From Nitrosomonadales bacterium (GTDB lineage Bacteria; Pseudomonadota; Gammaproteobacteria; Burkholderiales; Gallionellaceae), in NCBI GenBank assembly GCA_023259055.1, contig JAHFQZ010000006.1, positions 1 through 64,000 of the forward strand: 64,000 bases of DNA, written 5' to 3'. Shown here piece by piece: positions 37,515-46,614 of this stretch (its first letter is position 1; every line of letters starts with the position of its first letter). The position numbers and the translations under genes were made by a program. The notes below the pieces were generated by a model. That model made no database searches, had not been told where the DNA came from, and saw nothing but the letters and a program-made list of their open reading frames with translations.

Positions 37515-37925
37515 GGAGCCTCATTCTTCGCGCTATTCATTTGGGAACCTCTCAATCCATATTTTCGAGCATCTGCTACAAGGTATGCTTGCTAGCTTCT
37601 CCCGGTGCCTTGCTGACGATTCCGCACAAGCAGCATTTGCCCGAAGCGGATCGGCGTTCCTTTGTGGGGCATTTGGGCGAACTCTGAATTTTTAGAGGCC
37701 CTCATTTGTTATGAATCATGTTGATTGGGATCAGTTTGATACCCGGTAATCCGGCCGCTATTTAATTTACGGCGACAGCGGAATTAACAGAATAGCAAGT
37801 CTCATACAACAGCAAAGTCCGGGCAAAAGATAGAATCGTCAAAACAATTTGACAGGACATTGACGAATGTTCGCAAGTATCTAATGTTCTGCCGGATAAA
37901 GAACCCATCATGCTGTTCGCGTATC
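37515..37925. other. Gene-free interval between the NarL-like regulator and the hybrid kinase
   Basis: No credible protein-coding frame is visible. The interval probably contains the promoter of the kinase. At 37721-37734 there is TTGATTGGGATCAG, one mismatch from the FNR/CRP-family consensus TTGAT-N4-ATCAA. Nothing else recognised. Confidence 0.55.
37721..37734. promoter_or_regulatory. FNR/ANR-like operator
   Basis: TTGATTGGGATCAG matches TTGAT-N4-ATCAA at nine of ten conserved positions. It lies about 210 bp upstream of the kinase start, far for a classical class II site. No matching -10 box was recognised. Confidence 0.4.
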
Positions 37926-38525
37926 TCAGCTAATCAAACCACGGCTACGCGCCACAAATATCGCCTCCGAGCGGCTCGATACCTGCAGAAAACCCAGAAC
38001 CGCCTGTACATGCACACGTACGGTATTTTCCGTGAGCAATAACCGCCGCGCGATCAATTTATTCGACATGCCCTGGCATAGCAGATCGAGTACCTCGCAC
38101 TGGCGCGGGGTCAGGCGCGGCAGTGTCGTTTCGCATTCTGGCAGTGGCGCAGTGAATTTTCCGTGCAAAATATGTTTTATTGAAGCGACGATTTTGTCCG
38201 CTGCATCGCCCTTTGATATGAAGCCCGCTGCGCCCCGCTCAAAGGCCAAGTCTATGATTTCCGGATCACTCTGTGAAGATAGTATCAATACAGGAACTAG
38301 CGGCCATTTTTTCTTTAACAGTGTGATCCCTTCCACCCCGTTCAGGCCTGGCAGCCTGTTGTCCAGCACTATTGCGTCAATCTTATCCGTTATTCTGCGC
38401 ATCGCATCGTCTATCGAGCCGGCCTCAAAAATCCCTGCGGCCGGCATGTTTGCGATTATTGCCGCGCGCAGCCCGGAACGGTACAAGTCATGGTCGTCAA
38501 TTATCAATATGTGCGTGGGTATCAT
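37926..38525 (-). CDS. NarL/LuxR-family response regulator
   Basis: A 199-residue two-domain regulator. Receiver: LIIDDHDLYRSGLR (acidic pocket), IVLDNRLPGLNGVEG (phospho-Asp about residue 55), VLILSSQSDPE and GFISKGDAADKI (Lys). LuxR-type helix-turn-helix at about 136-199: LTPRQCEVLDLLCQGMSNKLI, ARRLLLTENTVRVHVQAVLG and FLQVSSRSEAIFVARSRGLI. It is presumably phosphorylated by the hybrid kinase encoded downstream in the same orientation. Target genes unknown. No strong ribosome binding site was seen in front of the ATG. Confidence 0.9.
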   Translation of the reverse strand: MIPTHILIIDDHDLYRSGLRAAIIANMPAAGIFEAGSIDDAMRRITDKIDAIVLDNRLPGLNGVEGITLLKKKWPLVPVLILSSQSDPEIIDLAFERGAAGFISKGDAADKIVASIKHILHGKFTAPLPECETTLPRLTPRQCEVLDLLCQGMSNKLIARRLLLTENTVRVHVQAVLGFLQVSSRSEAIFVARSRGLIS

Positions 38526-38619
38526 GGCGCATATTAAATACGTTTAGTGATGGTTGCGCAAGCACTTGCGCCCACCGAGTCCAAATCAGCGAACCTCATT
38601 CTGAGCCGTCGCGATATGC

Positions 38620-38730
38620 GCGGTAGCGTGCTTCATCGTTTTTACGCTCCGCGTGGGAACGATGAGGCAACACCGATGTTGGAGCGGCTTCTAGCCGCGA
38701 CTCGCACGCAGGGCGTGCTCCTACAAGAGC
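38620..38730 (+). repeat. Composite palindromic repeats (REP-like)
   Basis: Three hairpin-forming units are nested here: CATCGTT...AACGATG around CGCTCCGCG (about 38633-38663); an outer GGAGC (38682-38686)/GCTCC (38717-38721) pair enclosing CGGCT-TCT-AGCCG and GCACGC-AGG-GCGTGC. The last unit (GGAGCGGCTTCTAGCCGCGA) is of the familiar TAGGAGCGGCTTC-type interspersed repeat. Together they could fold as a multi-stem RNA. Confidence 0.55.
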
Positions 38731-38735
38731 AATCG

Positions 38736-38759
38736 CCCGACAAGCATGTCGGGTTTTTT
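38736..38759 (+). terminator. Rho-independent terminator hairpin without an obvious upstream gene
   Basis: CCCGACA (38736-38742) pairs with TGTCGGG (38747-38753) around AGCA, followed by six T. It is oriented on the plus strand, while both flanking genes are on the minus strand, so it terminates no annotated gene. Confidence 0.7.
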
Positions 38760-38850
38760 GTCGAAGTGCTCGGGCTCCCACTCAGTAATGTTGAGCTTTG
38801 AAAGCCTGATGGATATGGGATTAAAGACAAGGCGGGGCAGGGACATTCCA

Positions 38851-41694
38851 TTATGCAATCCTTCCAAATAATTCTGCCCACAACTGTTGGCTTGCATGGA
38901 TGTCGAATTCTCCAGTCGGTACGCGGCATGGAGACTGGCTGTTGAGTCGCATTCGATGTTGCGTCTGGCGTAGCGTGCGATATAGTTTGCAGGTCTGTTC
39001 TGCAATTTCGTCAGGGATAAGACCAAGTTTCCCAGCCAGTTTGAGCAATGCCAGATTGCCAATGTTTGCAGCCAATTGCGGGTGTTGATGGGCATAAGCC
39101 AGCACGATGAATTGCACGATGAACTCGATGTCTACCATGCCACCCCGGCTATGCTTGATGTCGAAAAGCCCGCTATCATCGGGGTGCCCGTCAAGCATCT
39201 TCTGGCGCATTGCGAGGATTTCCTTGCGTAAAGATGTCAGATCACGCGACTGGCAAAGCACTTTCAGGCGGATTTCTTCGAATTTTGCGCCAATTTGCGC
39301 ATCGCCGGCGCTGAAGCGGGCGCGTGTCAGTGCCTGATGCTCCCATACCCAGGCGTGTTGCTGCTGGTATTCGGCAAAAGCCGCAACCGAGCTTACCAGC
39401 AAGCCGCTCGCGCCATTCGGGCGCAGGCGCAAATCGGTTTCATATAAACGCCCCGATGAGGTATAGCTGCTGAGCAGCGCGTTGATGCGCTGTCCCAACC
39501 GTGAGTAGATTTCCTGCGCATCGGGATGGTCGTCGTCAAAAAGAAAAATCAAATCCAGATCGGAAGCGTAGCCGAGTTCTTTACCACCAAGCTTGCCATA
39601 AGCGATGACGGCAAATTTTGCGTCATCGCGATGCCGTTTTCGCGTGGTCATCCAGCCTAGCGTCAGCACATGGCGTAGCAACAAATCGGCCAGGTCGCTC
39701 AGATGGTCGCTGAGTTTTTCCAGCGGCAGCAAGCCTTGCAGATCCATCGCCAGCAGGCGAAATGTTTGCTCCTGTTGGGCATGATGCAACACATCCAGTT
39801 GCCGCTCGGTATCCCCGTCACAGTCATTGAGGCGGCTGTGCAAATCGCTGTCGATTTGCTGCCACTGCGGTGGTTGGTATATCTCGCGTGCCTCCAGCAA
39901 TTCGTCGAGCAACGCCGGGTGTTGCGCCAGATATTCGCTCGCCCAGCTGCTGGCGGAGACCACTTGGACCAATCGCTGCAAGGCCAGCGGATATTCGGAC
40001 AGAAAGGCGAGGTAGGCCGCGCGGCGGCTGATGGCTTCGAGTATGGTAAGCAATCTGGACAGGGTTGCATCCGGGTCGGCGTGCTGCGCGCTCAGGGTGA
40101 TAAATTGCGGGATCAGCTTGTCCAGCCGCTGCCGGCTAAGTTCAGGTAATTGCAAATAGCGATTGCTTATGCGCAATTGCGTCAAGAGTTGTGCGCTGTC
40201 CGATGCGTCGCGATAGCCCAGCTTTTCGAGGGGCAGGATCAATTCCTCGGCTGTAATCTCATCCCGCCATAGTTGCGTGTCGTTGGGCTCATCTTTCTGT
40301 TCGCCAAATATTTGCTCGAATTGTTGGCTGACCAAGGCGCGATGCACGTCAAGTTCTTTCAACAGCGCGGCATAATCAGGAAAATTCATGGCTTGCGCGA
40401 TGATTTGCTGGTCTTCTGGCTTTTCAGGTAACTCCTGAGTTTGCTGGTCATCCAGATATTGGAGACGATGCTCAAGGTTGCGCAAAAACACGTAAGCTGC
40501 ATCAAGACTGGCAACGGCGATGGTGGATAGTTGCCCGTTAGTCGCGAGCAGTTGCAGAACCTGCTGAGTGGGGCGGATGCGCAAAGCGGCATCGCGTCCT
40601 CCGCGTATCAGCTGGAAAACCTGCGCGGTGAATTCTATTTCGCGTATTCCACCTGGGCCTAGTTTGATGTTGTTGAGCCGGTCGCGGCGCTGCACTTCCT
40701 GGCGGATTTGCGAGTGCAGCTTGCGCATCGAATCGATTGCGCCGAAGTCGAGGTATTTGCGGAATACGAACGGCTGCACAAGCCGCATCAGTTCGTTGGC
40801 GTAAAAATCGCGTAGCGATTCGTTTGTCCTTTCTCCCGCTTGCGGGAGAGAGTTAGAGAGAGGGGCTTCATGCGGGATAACCAGCGACTTGGCTGCGGTC
40901 TTTTGCAGCTTAGTCGAATGGCTAGTAGTTCCATCAGGGGAGTGGGCAGGCGCGACAACACGTGCCTTGATCCAGGCATAGCGTTCCCATTCACGGCCCT
41001 GGCTGACCAGATATTCTTCCAGCGCCGCAAAGCTTGTCACCAACGGGCCGCTGTCGCCGTATGGGCGCAACCTCATATCGACGCGGAACACATAACCGTC
41101 GGCTGTGAGTTCATTGATGATGCTGATCAGGCGTCGGCCCAAGCGGGTAAAAAACTCGTGATTACTTAATTTCCTGGGGCCATTGGTTTCGCCGTCTTCC
41201 GGGTAAACGAAAATCAGATCTATATCGGATGAGGCATTCAGTTCGCTGCCGCCCAGTTTCCCCATGCCGACAATAAGTAATTCCTGCGGTGTTGCGTTCG
41301 TTTCGCCCAGCGGTATCCCGAATTGGGCCTGCAAGGTTTGCATCAGGCAGTTTTGCGCTTGTTGGATACAAATTTCCGCCAGTGCAGTCATCGCCTGCAT
41401 CACTTCGTTCAAGTCGGCCAGTCCGTTCAGGTCGCGCAGAATCAGCTTGACCATGACCCGTTTGCGCAATTTGCGTACGGCTCGCGCCAAACCGGTTTCG
41501 TCGTCCGGAAGGAGATTGGATTGCTGTAATAAAGCCTGCATTTCCGCGCGGTTGCAAGGCGCTGAGTAATTCTCATGCAACCAATCCAGGAGAGTTTGGT
41601 CTATCTCCAGCGCGCGTTTAGCATAACGGCTGCTGTCCATCGTCTTTTTCAGCAGGTCGTTGAAGGCTGTGGGTGGTGAGTTTGCGGTATTCAT
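38851..41694 (-). CDS. glnE: Bifunctional glutamine synthetase adenylyltransferase/deadenylase
   Basis: A 947-residue protein with two nucleotidyltransferase domains: GMGKLGGSELNASSDIDLIFVY (about residues 144-165, deadenylase half) and YGKLGGKELGYASDLDLIFLF (about 700, adenylylase half). Each has the GS-x-DxD catalytic motif. GlnE adds AMP to glutamine synthetase in response to PII. Residues about 246-290 (VVIPHEAPLSNSLPQ-type stretch) do not look native: they are encoded by palindromic repeat DNA (40829-40851 and 40879-40937) inserted in frame immediately before the helical domain DFYANELMRLVQPFVFRKYLDFGA. First gene of a minus-strand unit; divergent from yhdP. Confidence 0.93.
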   Translation of the reverse strand: MNTANSPPTAFNDLLKKTMDSSRYAKRALEIDQTLLDWLHENYSAPCNRAEMQALLQQSNLLPDDETGLARAVRKLRKRVMVKLILRDLNGLADLNEVMQAMTALAEICIQQAQNCLMQTLQAQFGIPLGETNATPQELLIVGMGKLGGSELNASSDIDLIFVYPEDGETNGPRKLSNHEFFTRLGRRLISIINELTADGYVFRVDMRLRPYGDSGPLVTSFAALEEYLVSQGREWERYAWIKARVVAPAHSPDGTTSHSTKLQKTAAKSLVIPHEAPLSNSLPQAGERTNESLRDFYANELMRLVQPFVFRKYLDFGAIDSMRKLHSQIRQEVQRRDRLNNIKLGPGGIREIEFTAQVFQLIRGGRDAALRIRPTQQVLQLLATNGQLSTIAVASLDAAYVFLRNLEHRLQYLDDQQTQELPEKPEDQQIIAQAMNFPDYAALLKELDVHRALVSQQFEQIFGEQKDEPNDTQLWRDEITAEELILPLEKLGYRDASDSAQLLTQLRISNRYLQLPELSRQRLDKLIPQFITLSAQHADPDATLSRLLTILEAISRRAAYLAFLSEYPLALQRLVQVVSASSWASEYLAQHPALLDELLEAREIYQPPQWQQIDSDLHSRLNDCDGDTERQLDVLHHAQQEQTFRLLAMDLQGLLPLEKLSDHLSDLADLLLRHVLTLGWMTTRKRHRDDAKFAVIAYGKLGGKELGYASDLDLIFLFDDDHPDAQEIYSRLGQRINALLSSYTSSGRLYETDLRLRPNGASGLLVSSVAAFAEYQQQHAWVWEHQALTRARFSAGDAQIGAKFEEIRLKVLCQSRDLTSLRKEILAMRQKMLDGHPDDSGLFDIKHSRGGMVDIEFIVQFIVLAYAHQHPQLAANIGNLALLKLAGKLGLIPDEIAEQTCKLYRTLRQTQHRMRLNSQSPCRVPTGEFDIHASQQLWAELFGRIA
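40829..40937. repeat. Two palindromic repeats inserted in frame in glnE
   Basis: The first (40829-40851) is a hairpin of TTTCTCCCGC-TT-GCGGGAGAGA. The second (40879-40937) begins AACCAGCGACTTGGCTG and ends ATGGCTAGTAGTTCCATCAG; its arms CGACTTGGCTGC and GCAGCTTAGTCG form a stem with two mismatches. The second matches the tandem units at 29593-29700. The translated segment lacks similarity to the GlnE family and the frame stays open. Confidence 0.7.
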
Positions 41695-41781
41695 AGGTGG
41701 AGCTTCAAGTTAGAATGCACATCGTAATACGATTATAAGCCCCAGTTAAAAACCTTGGCGCGTTTGCGCACCCTACAACTG

Positions 41782-44700
41782 ATGCTGAACTCTCTTCCCG
41801 TCCGCATAATCTGGCACAGCTTGAGCTGGTTGACGCGGCTTACCGTTATCGTTTCAGCAGCCATAGCTGTGCTGATTGCGCTCGCCATCATCTTGCTGCG
41901 CTATTGGCTATTGCCCGATATCGAGCAGTACCACGACATGATCACCACTTCTTTTTCGGAAGCGATAGGCAATACAGTCACCATAGGCAAAATCGAAGGA
42001 GAGTGGCAGGGACTTCAGCCGCGCCTGAATTTAACCGATGTGCGTATTCTGGATGAACAACGGCAACCGGCATTGGTGCTGAACCGCATTGACAGTAGCG
42101 TATCGTGGATGTCGTTGTTTTCTGCGGAGTTGCGGCTGGACAGTCTGGAAATCAATCGACCGGAGTTGCTGATACGTCGCGATTCGCAAGGTGAATTATT
42201 TATCGGCAATGTGGCACTGTCCAAAAAAGGTGGCGATAATAATTTGGCCGATTGGCTTTTGCATCAGGCACACATGGTGGTGCGAGACGCTCTTATCGTC
42301 TGGGTGGACGAGCAGCGCGATGCGGCGCCTTTGGTGCTGCGGCAGGTCAATTTGCACATTATCAATTCAATTAGCCAACACCGTTTCGCCTTACGTGCCT
42401 TGTCGCCCGAAGATATGGCGACACCGCTGGATGTTCGCGGTGATTTTCACGGGGTAAGTTTTGATGACTTGGGTAAATGGCACGGTCAAATCTTTACGCA
42501 ACTTGAATTTACTGATGTGACAGTTTGGCGACATTGGTTGGACTTACCCAAAGAAATTGGTCGCGGTCGCGGTGCGGTGCGTTCCTGGTTGGGTGTGGAA
42601 GCGGGTAAGGTGAAGGAAATCACTGCAGATTTGGCATTGTATAACGTGGTGGCCAAGCTGGCCGAGGATGCTCCAGAAATGTTGTTGTCCAGCCTGCGAG
42701 GTCGCGCGATATGGAAAGATGTGGCGGGCGGCTTCGATGTTTCTGCAAAAAATTTGGCAATGCGATTCCAGGATGGAGCAGAGATGCAGTCCTCAGATTT
42801 ATTTTTTCGCATTAAGGAGGCCATCAATAATCAACCCGCAACTGGGGAAGTACGCGCTAACTTGCTGCAACTGGAATGGCTTACCAGACTGGTCAGCTAT
42901 TTACCGCTGGAGGCTGGTCTTCGTGCTCAATTGGAAGCATATTCACCAAGAGGAAAAGTGGCTAATCTGAATGTGAAATGGCAGGGCAGGTTTGAAAAGC
43001 CGGATGGTTACAAAATCAAGGGTCAGTTCGAAGATATTGCGTTACACCAGGTTGGCGCAATGCCCGGTTTTTCCGGTTTGTCGCTGGATGTGGATGGCAG
43101 CGATACGAGTGGCAGGTTGAATATCAATTCTCACCAGTTGGTGGTGAATGCGCCGGGCGTAATGCGTGAACCACTTTCTTTCGCTATCCTGATAGGGCAG
43201 GCCGGATGGCAACGTGAGAGTAATGAACTCAAGATCACGCTGGATAACGTCTCCGTCGTCAATGATGACTTGGCAGGCGGTCTGTATGGCAGTTATCAGA
43301 CACAGGCCGGCACCTTGGGGGTATTGGATTTGAATGCCAGCTTGACGCGTGGTGATGTAAGGCAAGCTGCCCGTTATATCCCGCTGATCGCACTGAACAA
43401 GGAAGGTAGTGATTGGCTGAACGGCGCGCTACTGGCGGGGCATACCGAGGATCTTCGTATACGAATCAAGGGCAACCTGAGCGAGTTTCCTCGGGGCGTA
43501 ACGAAAAATGCGCTGCTTGAAATCGGGGGGCATGCGCGGAATGTTGTAATGGAATTCGACAAGAATTGGCCACGCATAGAGAACATCGCCGGTGAATTTT
43601 CGATACGCGGCAACAAGCTGGAAGTGAAGTCACCATCTGCGACCATGTTGGGCGCGGTTTTGCGAAACGTTACCGTCGCCTTGCCGGATATGTTGAGCGA
43701 TGATTTACCGCTTGAAATAAATGGCGAAGCATCAGCCGAGAACAGTACATTTCTGCAATTCATCCAGCAGAGTCCGGTGCGCGGCTACATAGATGGCTTC
43801 ACCGACGGTATGCGCGTTAGCGGCAATGGACATCTGGACCTGTTTGCGCGTATCCCGTTGCTGGGCAATAAACCAGTGAAGGTGTCCGGCGCCTTTCGTG
43901 TGCAGGATAGCGAAATTCATCTGGGTAAAGGAGTGCCGCTGCTGCGCAAGACGCACGGCGAGATGTTGTTCACCGAGTCTGGTATGCAGGCCAAAAGTGT
44001 GTCGGCAGAAATACTGGGCGGAGCGGCCAGCCTCAATGTGCAGACTATTGAAAACGGCGCGGTGCATGCCACCGTGCGGGGGCACAGCAGCGTTGATGCT
44101 TTGCGCAAATTCAATCCGCACCCTCTGCTGAATTATTTGCAAGGCAGTACGGCGTGGCATGCTGACATTGTGGTGACGAAAAAATCGGCACAACTGGCCA
44201 TCAATTCAAGTCTGCAGGGCATCAGCTCCAGCCTGCCACAACCCTTTACCAAGGGCGCTGACGAGGAGATGTCATTGCGGGTAGAAAAGAAGGATATCGC
44301 AGATGGACAGGACACTATTACAGCTCAATTGGGCAGCCTGCTTAATGCTCGTCTGGAGCGGCGTGATAAAAACGGTGCGATGGCCATCAAACGCGGCACG
44401 GTCATATTCGGTGGAATGGACAAGTTGGCGAACTTCTCTAAGACGAAAAAACATCCTTCGAGAGCCAAGCTACAATCGATTCCTCTAAGAAGCAAGAACG
44501 GCATTTGGCTGGCGGGCAGTTTGCCGGAGTTGTCGATACAAGGCTGGGATAGCCTGATAAGCGGCACGACAAAAACCAGCCCGGCATTGCCCATTGCCGG
44601 AATAGACCTGCACATCGAAAAACTTACCGGCTATGGGCAAATCATTAGGTCGCTGCAGATCGACTCCTCCAGGCGTGGCGACGGAATGACTGTGAAACTG

Positions 44701-45720
44701 GCCAGTGATGCGTTGAACGGCGAAGTAATATGGCTGCCTCACGGATATGAAAAGGGCAGCAAGTTAAGTGCGCATCTGAGCAATATGTATTTGGTGAAAG
44801 ACGAACAGCCAGAACAATCTTCGGCACCGGCTAAAACCGACATGCCCGCACCCCCGGACAAAACCGGACAGACAGACATCTCTCACCCCAACAAATTGCC
44901 CGCTCTGGAGGTTGTGATTGAAAACCTGCAAGTAAAGGACAAGCAATTCGGCCGCTTCGAATTAGTCGGGCATCCTGATGGCAAGGACTGGCGGCTGCGC
45001 CGTTTATATATCACCAATCCTGACGGCAGCCTGTCTGGGGATGGTGTCTGGAGTTCTGTGCAAGAGAATACTCAAACCCAGTTGAATCTGCAGCTAAAGC
45101 TCAGTGATGTGGGCAAAACACTGGCGCGTTACAGCTATCCCAATACTGTCAAAGGGGGGAGTGGTAAATTGGCGGCAAACTTGTCATGGGCCGGTACGCC
45201 GAACGAATTCAACTATGCTTCCTTGAGCGGTTGGCTTAAGCTTGATACTGGCAAAGGGCGATTTCTTAAAATGGATCCGGGCGCCGGAAAATTGCTCAGC
45301 ATCCTCAGCCTGCAAGCTTTGCCCAGTCATATCTCGCTGGATTTTAACGATGTGTTCAGCGAAGGTTTTCAGTTCGACAATATCAATGGCAACGCGGTAA
45401 TCAAAGACGGGGTAATCAATACCCAGGATTTTCATATGGATGGTTCGGCTGCCAAAGTGACCTTGAAAGGCAATGTGGACATGAATAGCGGAACTCAGGA
45501 TTTGCGCGTCAAGGTGTTTCCCACGCTGGGGGATAGCGTATCGCTGATCAGTGCTTTTGCCGCCGGGCCTGCGGTAGGTATCGGCACGCTCATCGTCAAC
45601 AAGGCATTGGGTAATCCACTCGATAAGTTGGTGTCGTTTGAATACAATGTCACCGGAACATGGAGTGAACCCAATGTGGTAAAAGTAGTAAAAGTACCAG
45701 TTCCGGTTCCATACAAATAA
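41782..45720 (+). CDS. yhdP: YhdP-family AsmA-like inter-membrane protein
   Basis: A 1312-residue protein (1321 if a TTG at 41755 is used). One N-terminal membrane helix (about residues 20-45, ALAIILLRYWLLP-containing) is followed by EQYHDMITTSFSEAIGNTVTI, typical of the TIGR02099/YhdP family, a long periplasmic region of beta-groove repeats (LNLTDVRILDEQRQP; SLEINRPELLI) and the conserved C-terminal AsmA-like domain (VKVFPTLGDSVSLISAFAAGP). YhdP, TamB and YdbH bridge inner and outer membranes and transport phospholipid. It precedes a nitrilase and tldD in the same orientation, as in other betaproteobacteria. The start is uncertain because neither codon has a good ribosome binding site. Confidence 0.9.
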   Translation: MLNSLPVRIIWHSLSWLTRLTVIVSAAIAVLIALAIILLRYWLLPDIEQYHDMITTSFSEAIGNTVTIGKIEGEWQGLQPRLNLTDVRILDEQRQPALVLNRIDSSVSWMSLFSAELRLDSLEINRPELLIRRDSQGELFIGNVALSKKGGDNNLADWLLHQAHMVVRDALIVWVDEQRDAAPLVLRQVNLHIINSISQHRFALRALSPEDMATPLDVRGDFHGVSFDDLGKWHGQIFTQLEFTDVTVWRHWLDLPKEIGRGRGAVRSWLGVEAGKVKEITADLALYNVVAKLAEDAPEMLLSSLRGRAIWKDVAGGFDVSAKNLAMRFQDGAEMQSSDLFFRIKEAINNQPATGEVRANLLQLEWLTRLVSYLPLEAGLRAQLEAYSPRGKVANLNVKWQGRFEKPDGYKIKGQFEDIALHQVGAMPGFSGLSLDVDGSDTSGRLNINSHQLVVNAPGVMREPLSFAILIGQAGWQRESNELKITLDNVSVVNDDLAGGLYGSYQTQAGTLGVLDLNASLTRGDVRQAARYIPLIALNKEGSDWLNGALLAGHTEDLRIRIKGNLSEFPRGVTKNALLEIGGHARNVVMEFDKNWPRIENIAGEFSIRGNKLEVKSPSATMLGAVLRNVTVALPDMLSDDLPLEINGEASAENSTFLQFIQQSPVRGYIDGFTDGMRVSGNGHLDLFARIPLLGNKPVKVSGAFRVQDSEIHLGKGVPLLRKTHGEMLFTESGMQAKSVSAEILGGAASLNVQTIENGAVHATVRGHSSVDALRKFNPHPLLNYLQGSTAWHADIVVTKKSAQLAINSSLQGISSSLPQPFTKGADEEMSLRVEKKDIADGQDTITAQLGSLLNARLERRDKNGAMAIKRGTVIFGGMDKLANFSKTKKHPSRAKLQSIPLRSKNGIWLAGSLPELSIQGWDSLISGTTKTSPALPIAGIDLHIEKLTGYGQIIRSLQIDSSRRGDGMTVKLASDALNGEVIWLPHGYEKGSKLSAHLSNMYLVKDEQPEQSSAPAKTDMPAPPDKTGQTDISHPNKLPALEVVIENLQVKDKQFGRFELVGHPDGKDWRLRRLYITNPDGSLSGDGVWSSVQENTQTQLNLQLKLSDVGKTLARYSYPNTVKGGSGKLAANLSWAGTPNEFNYASLSGWLKLDTGKGRFLKMDPGAGKLLSILSLQALPSHISLDFNDVFSEGFQFDNINGNAVIKDGVINTQDFHMDGSAAKVTLKGNVDMNSGTQDLRVKVFPTLGDSVSLISAFAAGPAVGIGTLIVNKALGNPLDKLVSFEYNVTGTWSEPNVVKVVKVPVPVPYK

Positions 45721-45740
45721 CCCAGATAAGGAAAAGCATC

Positions 45741-46598
45741 ATGTCAGACGGAAATTCCACGCAAAAACGCATCGCCGCGCAGGCCAACGCATTCAAGGTC
45801 GCCGCCATTCAGATGGCTTCCGGCCCGAATGTTGCGGGCAATCTCAGCGAGGCGCGCCGGCTTATTGCGATGGCTGCGGAGCAAGGTGCGCGACTGGTGG
45901 TGCTGCCGGAATTCTTCGCCATAATGGGTATGACCGACCAGGACAAGATCGCGGTACGCGAGCAAGCCGGACAAGGGCAAATTCAGGCTTTCCTGAGTGA
46001 TACCGCCCGTCAATTCAAAATCTGGCTGGTGGGCGGATCAATCCCCCTGGCGGCCAGTGTGCCGGACAAAGTAAGGAGCACCTGCCTGGTGTTTGATGAA
46101 CAAGGCGAACAAGTGGCGCGTTACGACAAGATACATTTGTTCAATCTCGAATTGGGCAATGAAAAATATCACGAAGCGAAAACGATAGAGCCGGGAAATC
46201 AGGTTGTGGTGGTGGATAGCCCGTTCGGGCGTATCGGTCTTGCGGTTTGCTACGACCTGCGTTTTCCGGAGCTTTTCCGCGCGATGAAAAATGTGGACAT
46301 CATCGTGCTGCCGTCCGCGTTTACCGAGACCACCGGCAGGATGCACTGGGAGGTTCTGGTGCGCGCACGCGCCATAGAAAACCTTGCTTACATGATTGCC
46401 GCCGCGCAGGGCGGATACCATATCAACGGGCGCGAAACGCATGGCAACAGCATGATCGTTGATCCCTGGGGGCGCGTGTTGGACCGCTTGCCGCGCGGCT
46501 CCGGAGTGGTGGTTGCCGAGGTGAATCCATCTTACCAGGCCAGTTTGCGCGCCAGCTTGCCCGCGCTGACGCACCGCGTTTTATTCAGATGTGATTGA
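45741..46598 (+). CDS. Nitrilase-superfamily amidohydrolase (Nit1-like)
   Basis: A 285-residue carbon-nitrogen hydrolase. The Glu-Lys-Cys triad is visible: [11 protein letters not shown] (Glu), [12 protein letters not shown] (Lys) and [16 protein letters not shown] (Cys). Gly-rich signatures around [16 protein letters not shown] and [19 protein letters not shown] fit the Nit1/deaminated glutathione amidase branch, a metabolite repair enzyme, rather than a true nitrilase. AAGGA precedes the ATG. It lies between yhdP and tldD, 20 bp after yhdP. Confidence 0.9.
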   Translation: MSDGNSTQKRIAAQANAFKVAAIQMASGPNVAGNLSEARRLIAMAAEQGARLVVLPEFFAIMGMTDQDKIAVREQAGQGQIQAFLSDTARQFKIWLVGGSIPLAASVPDKVRSTCLVFDEQGEQVARYDKIHLFNLELGNEKYHEAKTIEPGNQVVVVDSPFGRIGLAVCYDLRFPELFRAMKNVDIIVLPSAFTETTGRMHWEVLVRARAIENLAYMIAAAQGGYHINGRETHGNSMIVDPWGRVLDRLPRGSGVVVAEVNPSYQASLRASLPALTHRVLFRCD

Positions 46599-46614
46599 GA
46601 AAGAAGAAACCTTG

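Larger units (their letters stand above)
38526..38850. other. Repeat-rich interval between glnE and the NarL-like regulator
   Basis: No gene recognised. The interval holds a composite of palindromic repeats (38620-38730) ending in a strong plus-strand terminator hairpin (38736-38759), listed separately. Confidence 0.6.

Noticed and set aside
38547..38801. 84-codon plus-strand frame upstream of glnE's end
   Set aside because: It consists of translated palindromic repeats and runs through the terminator hairpin at 38736.
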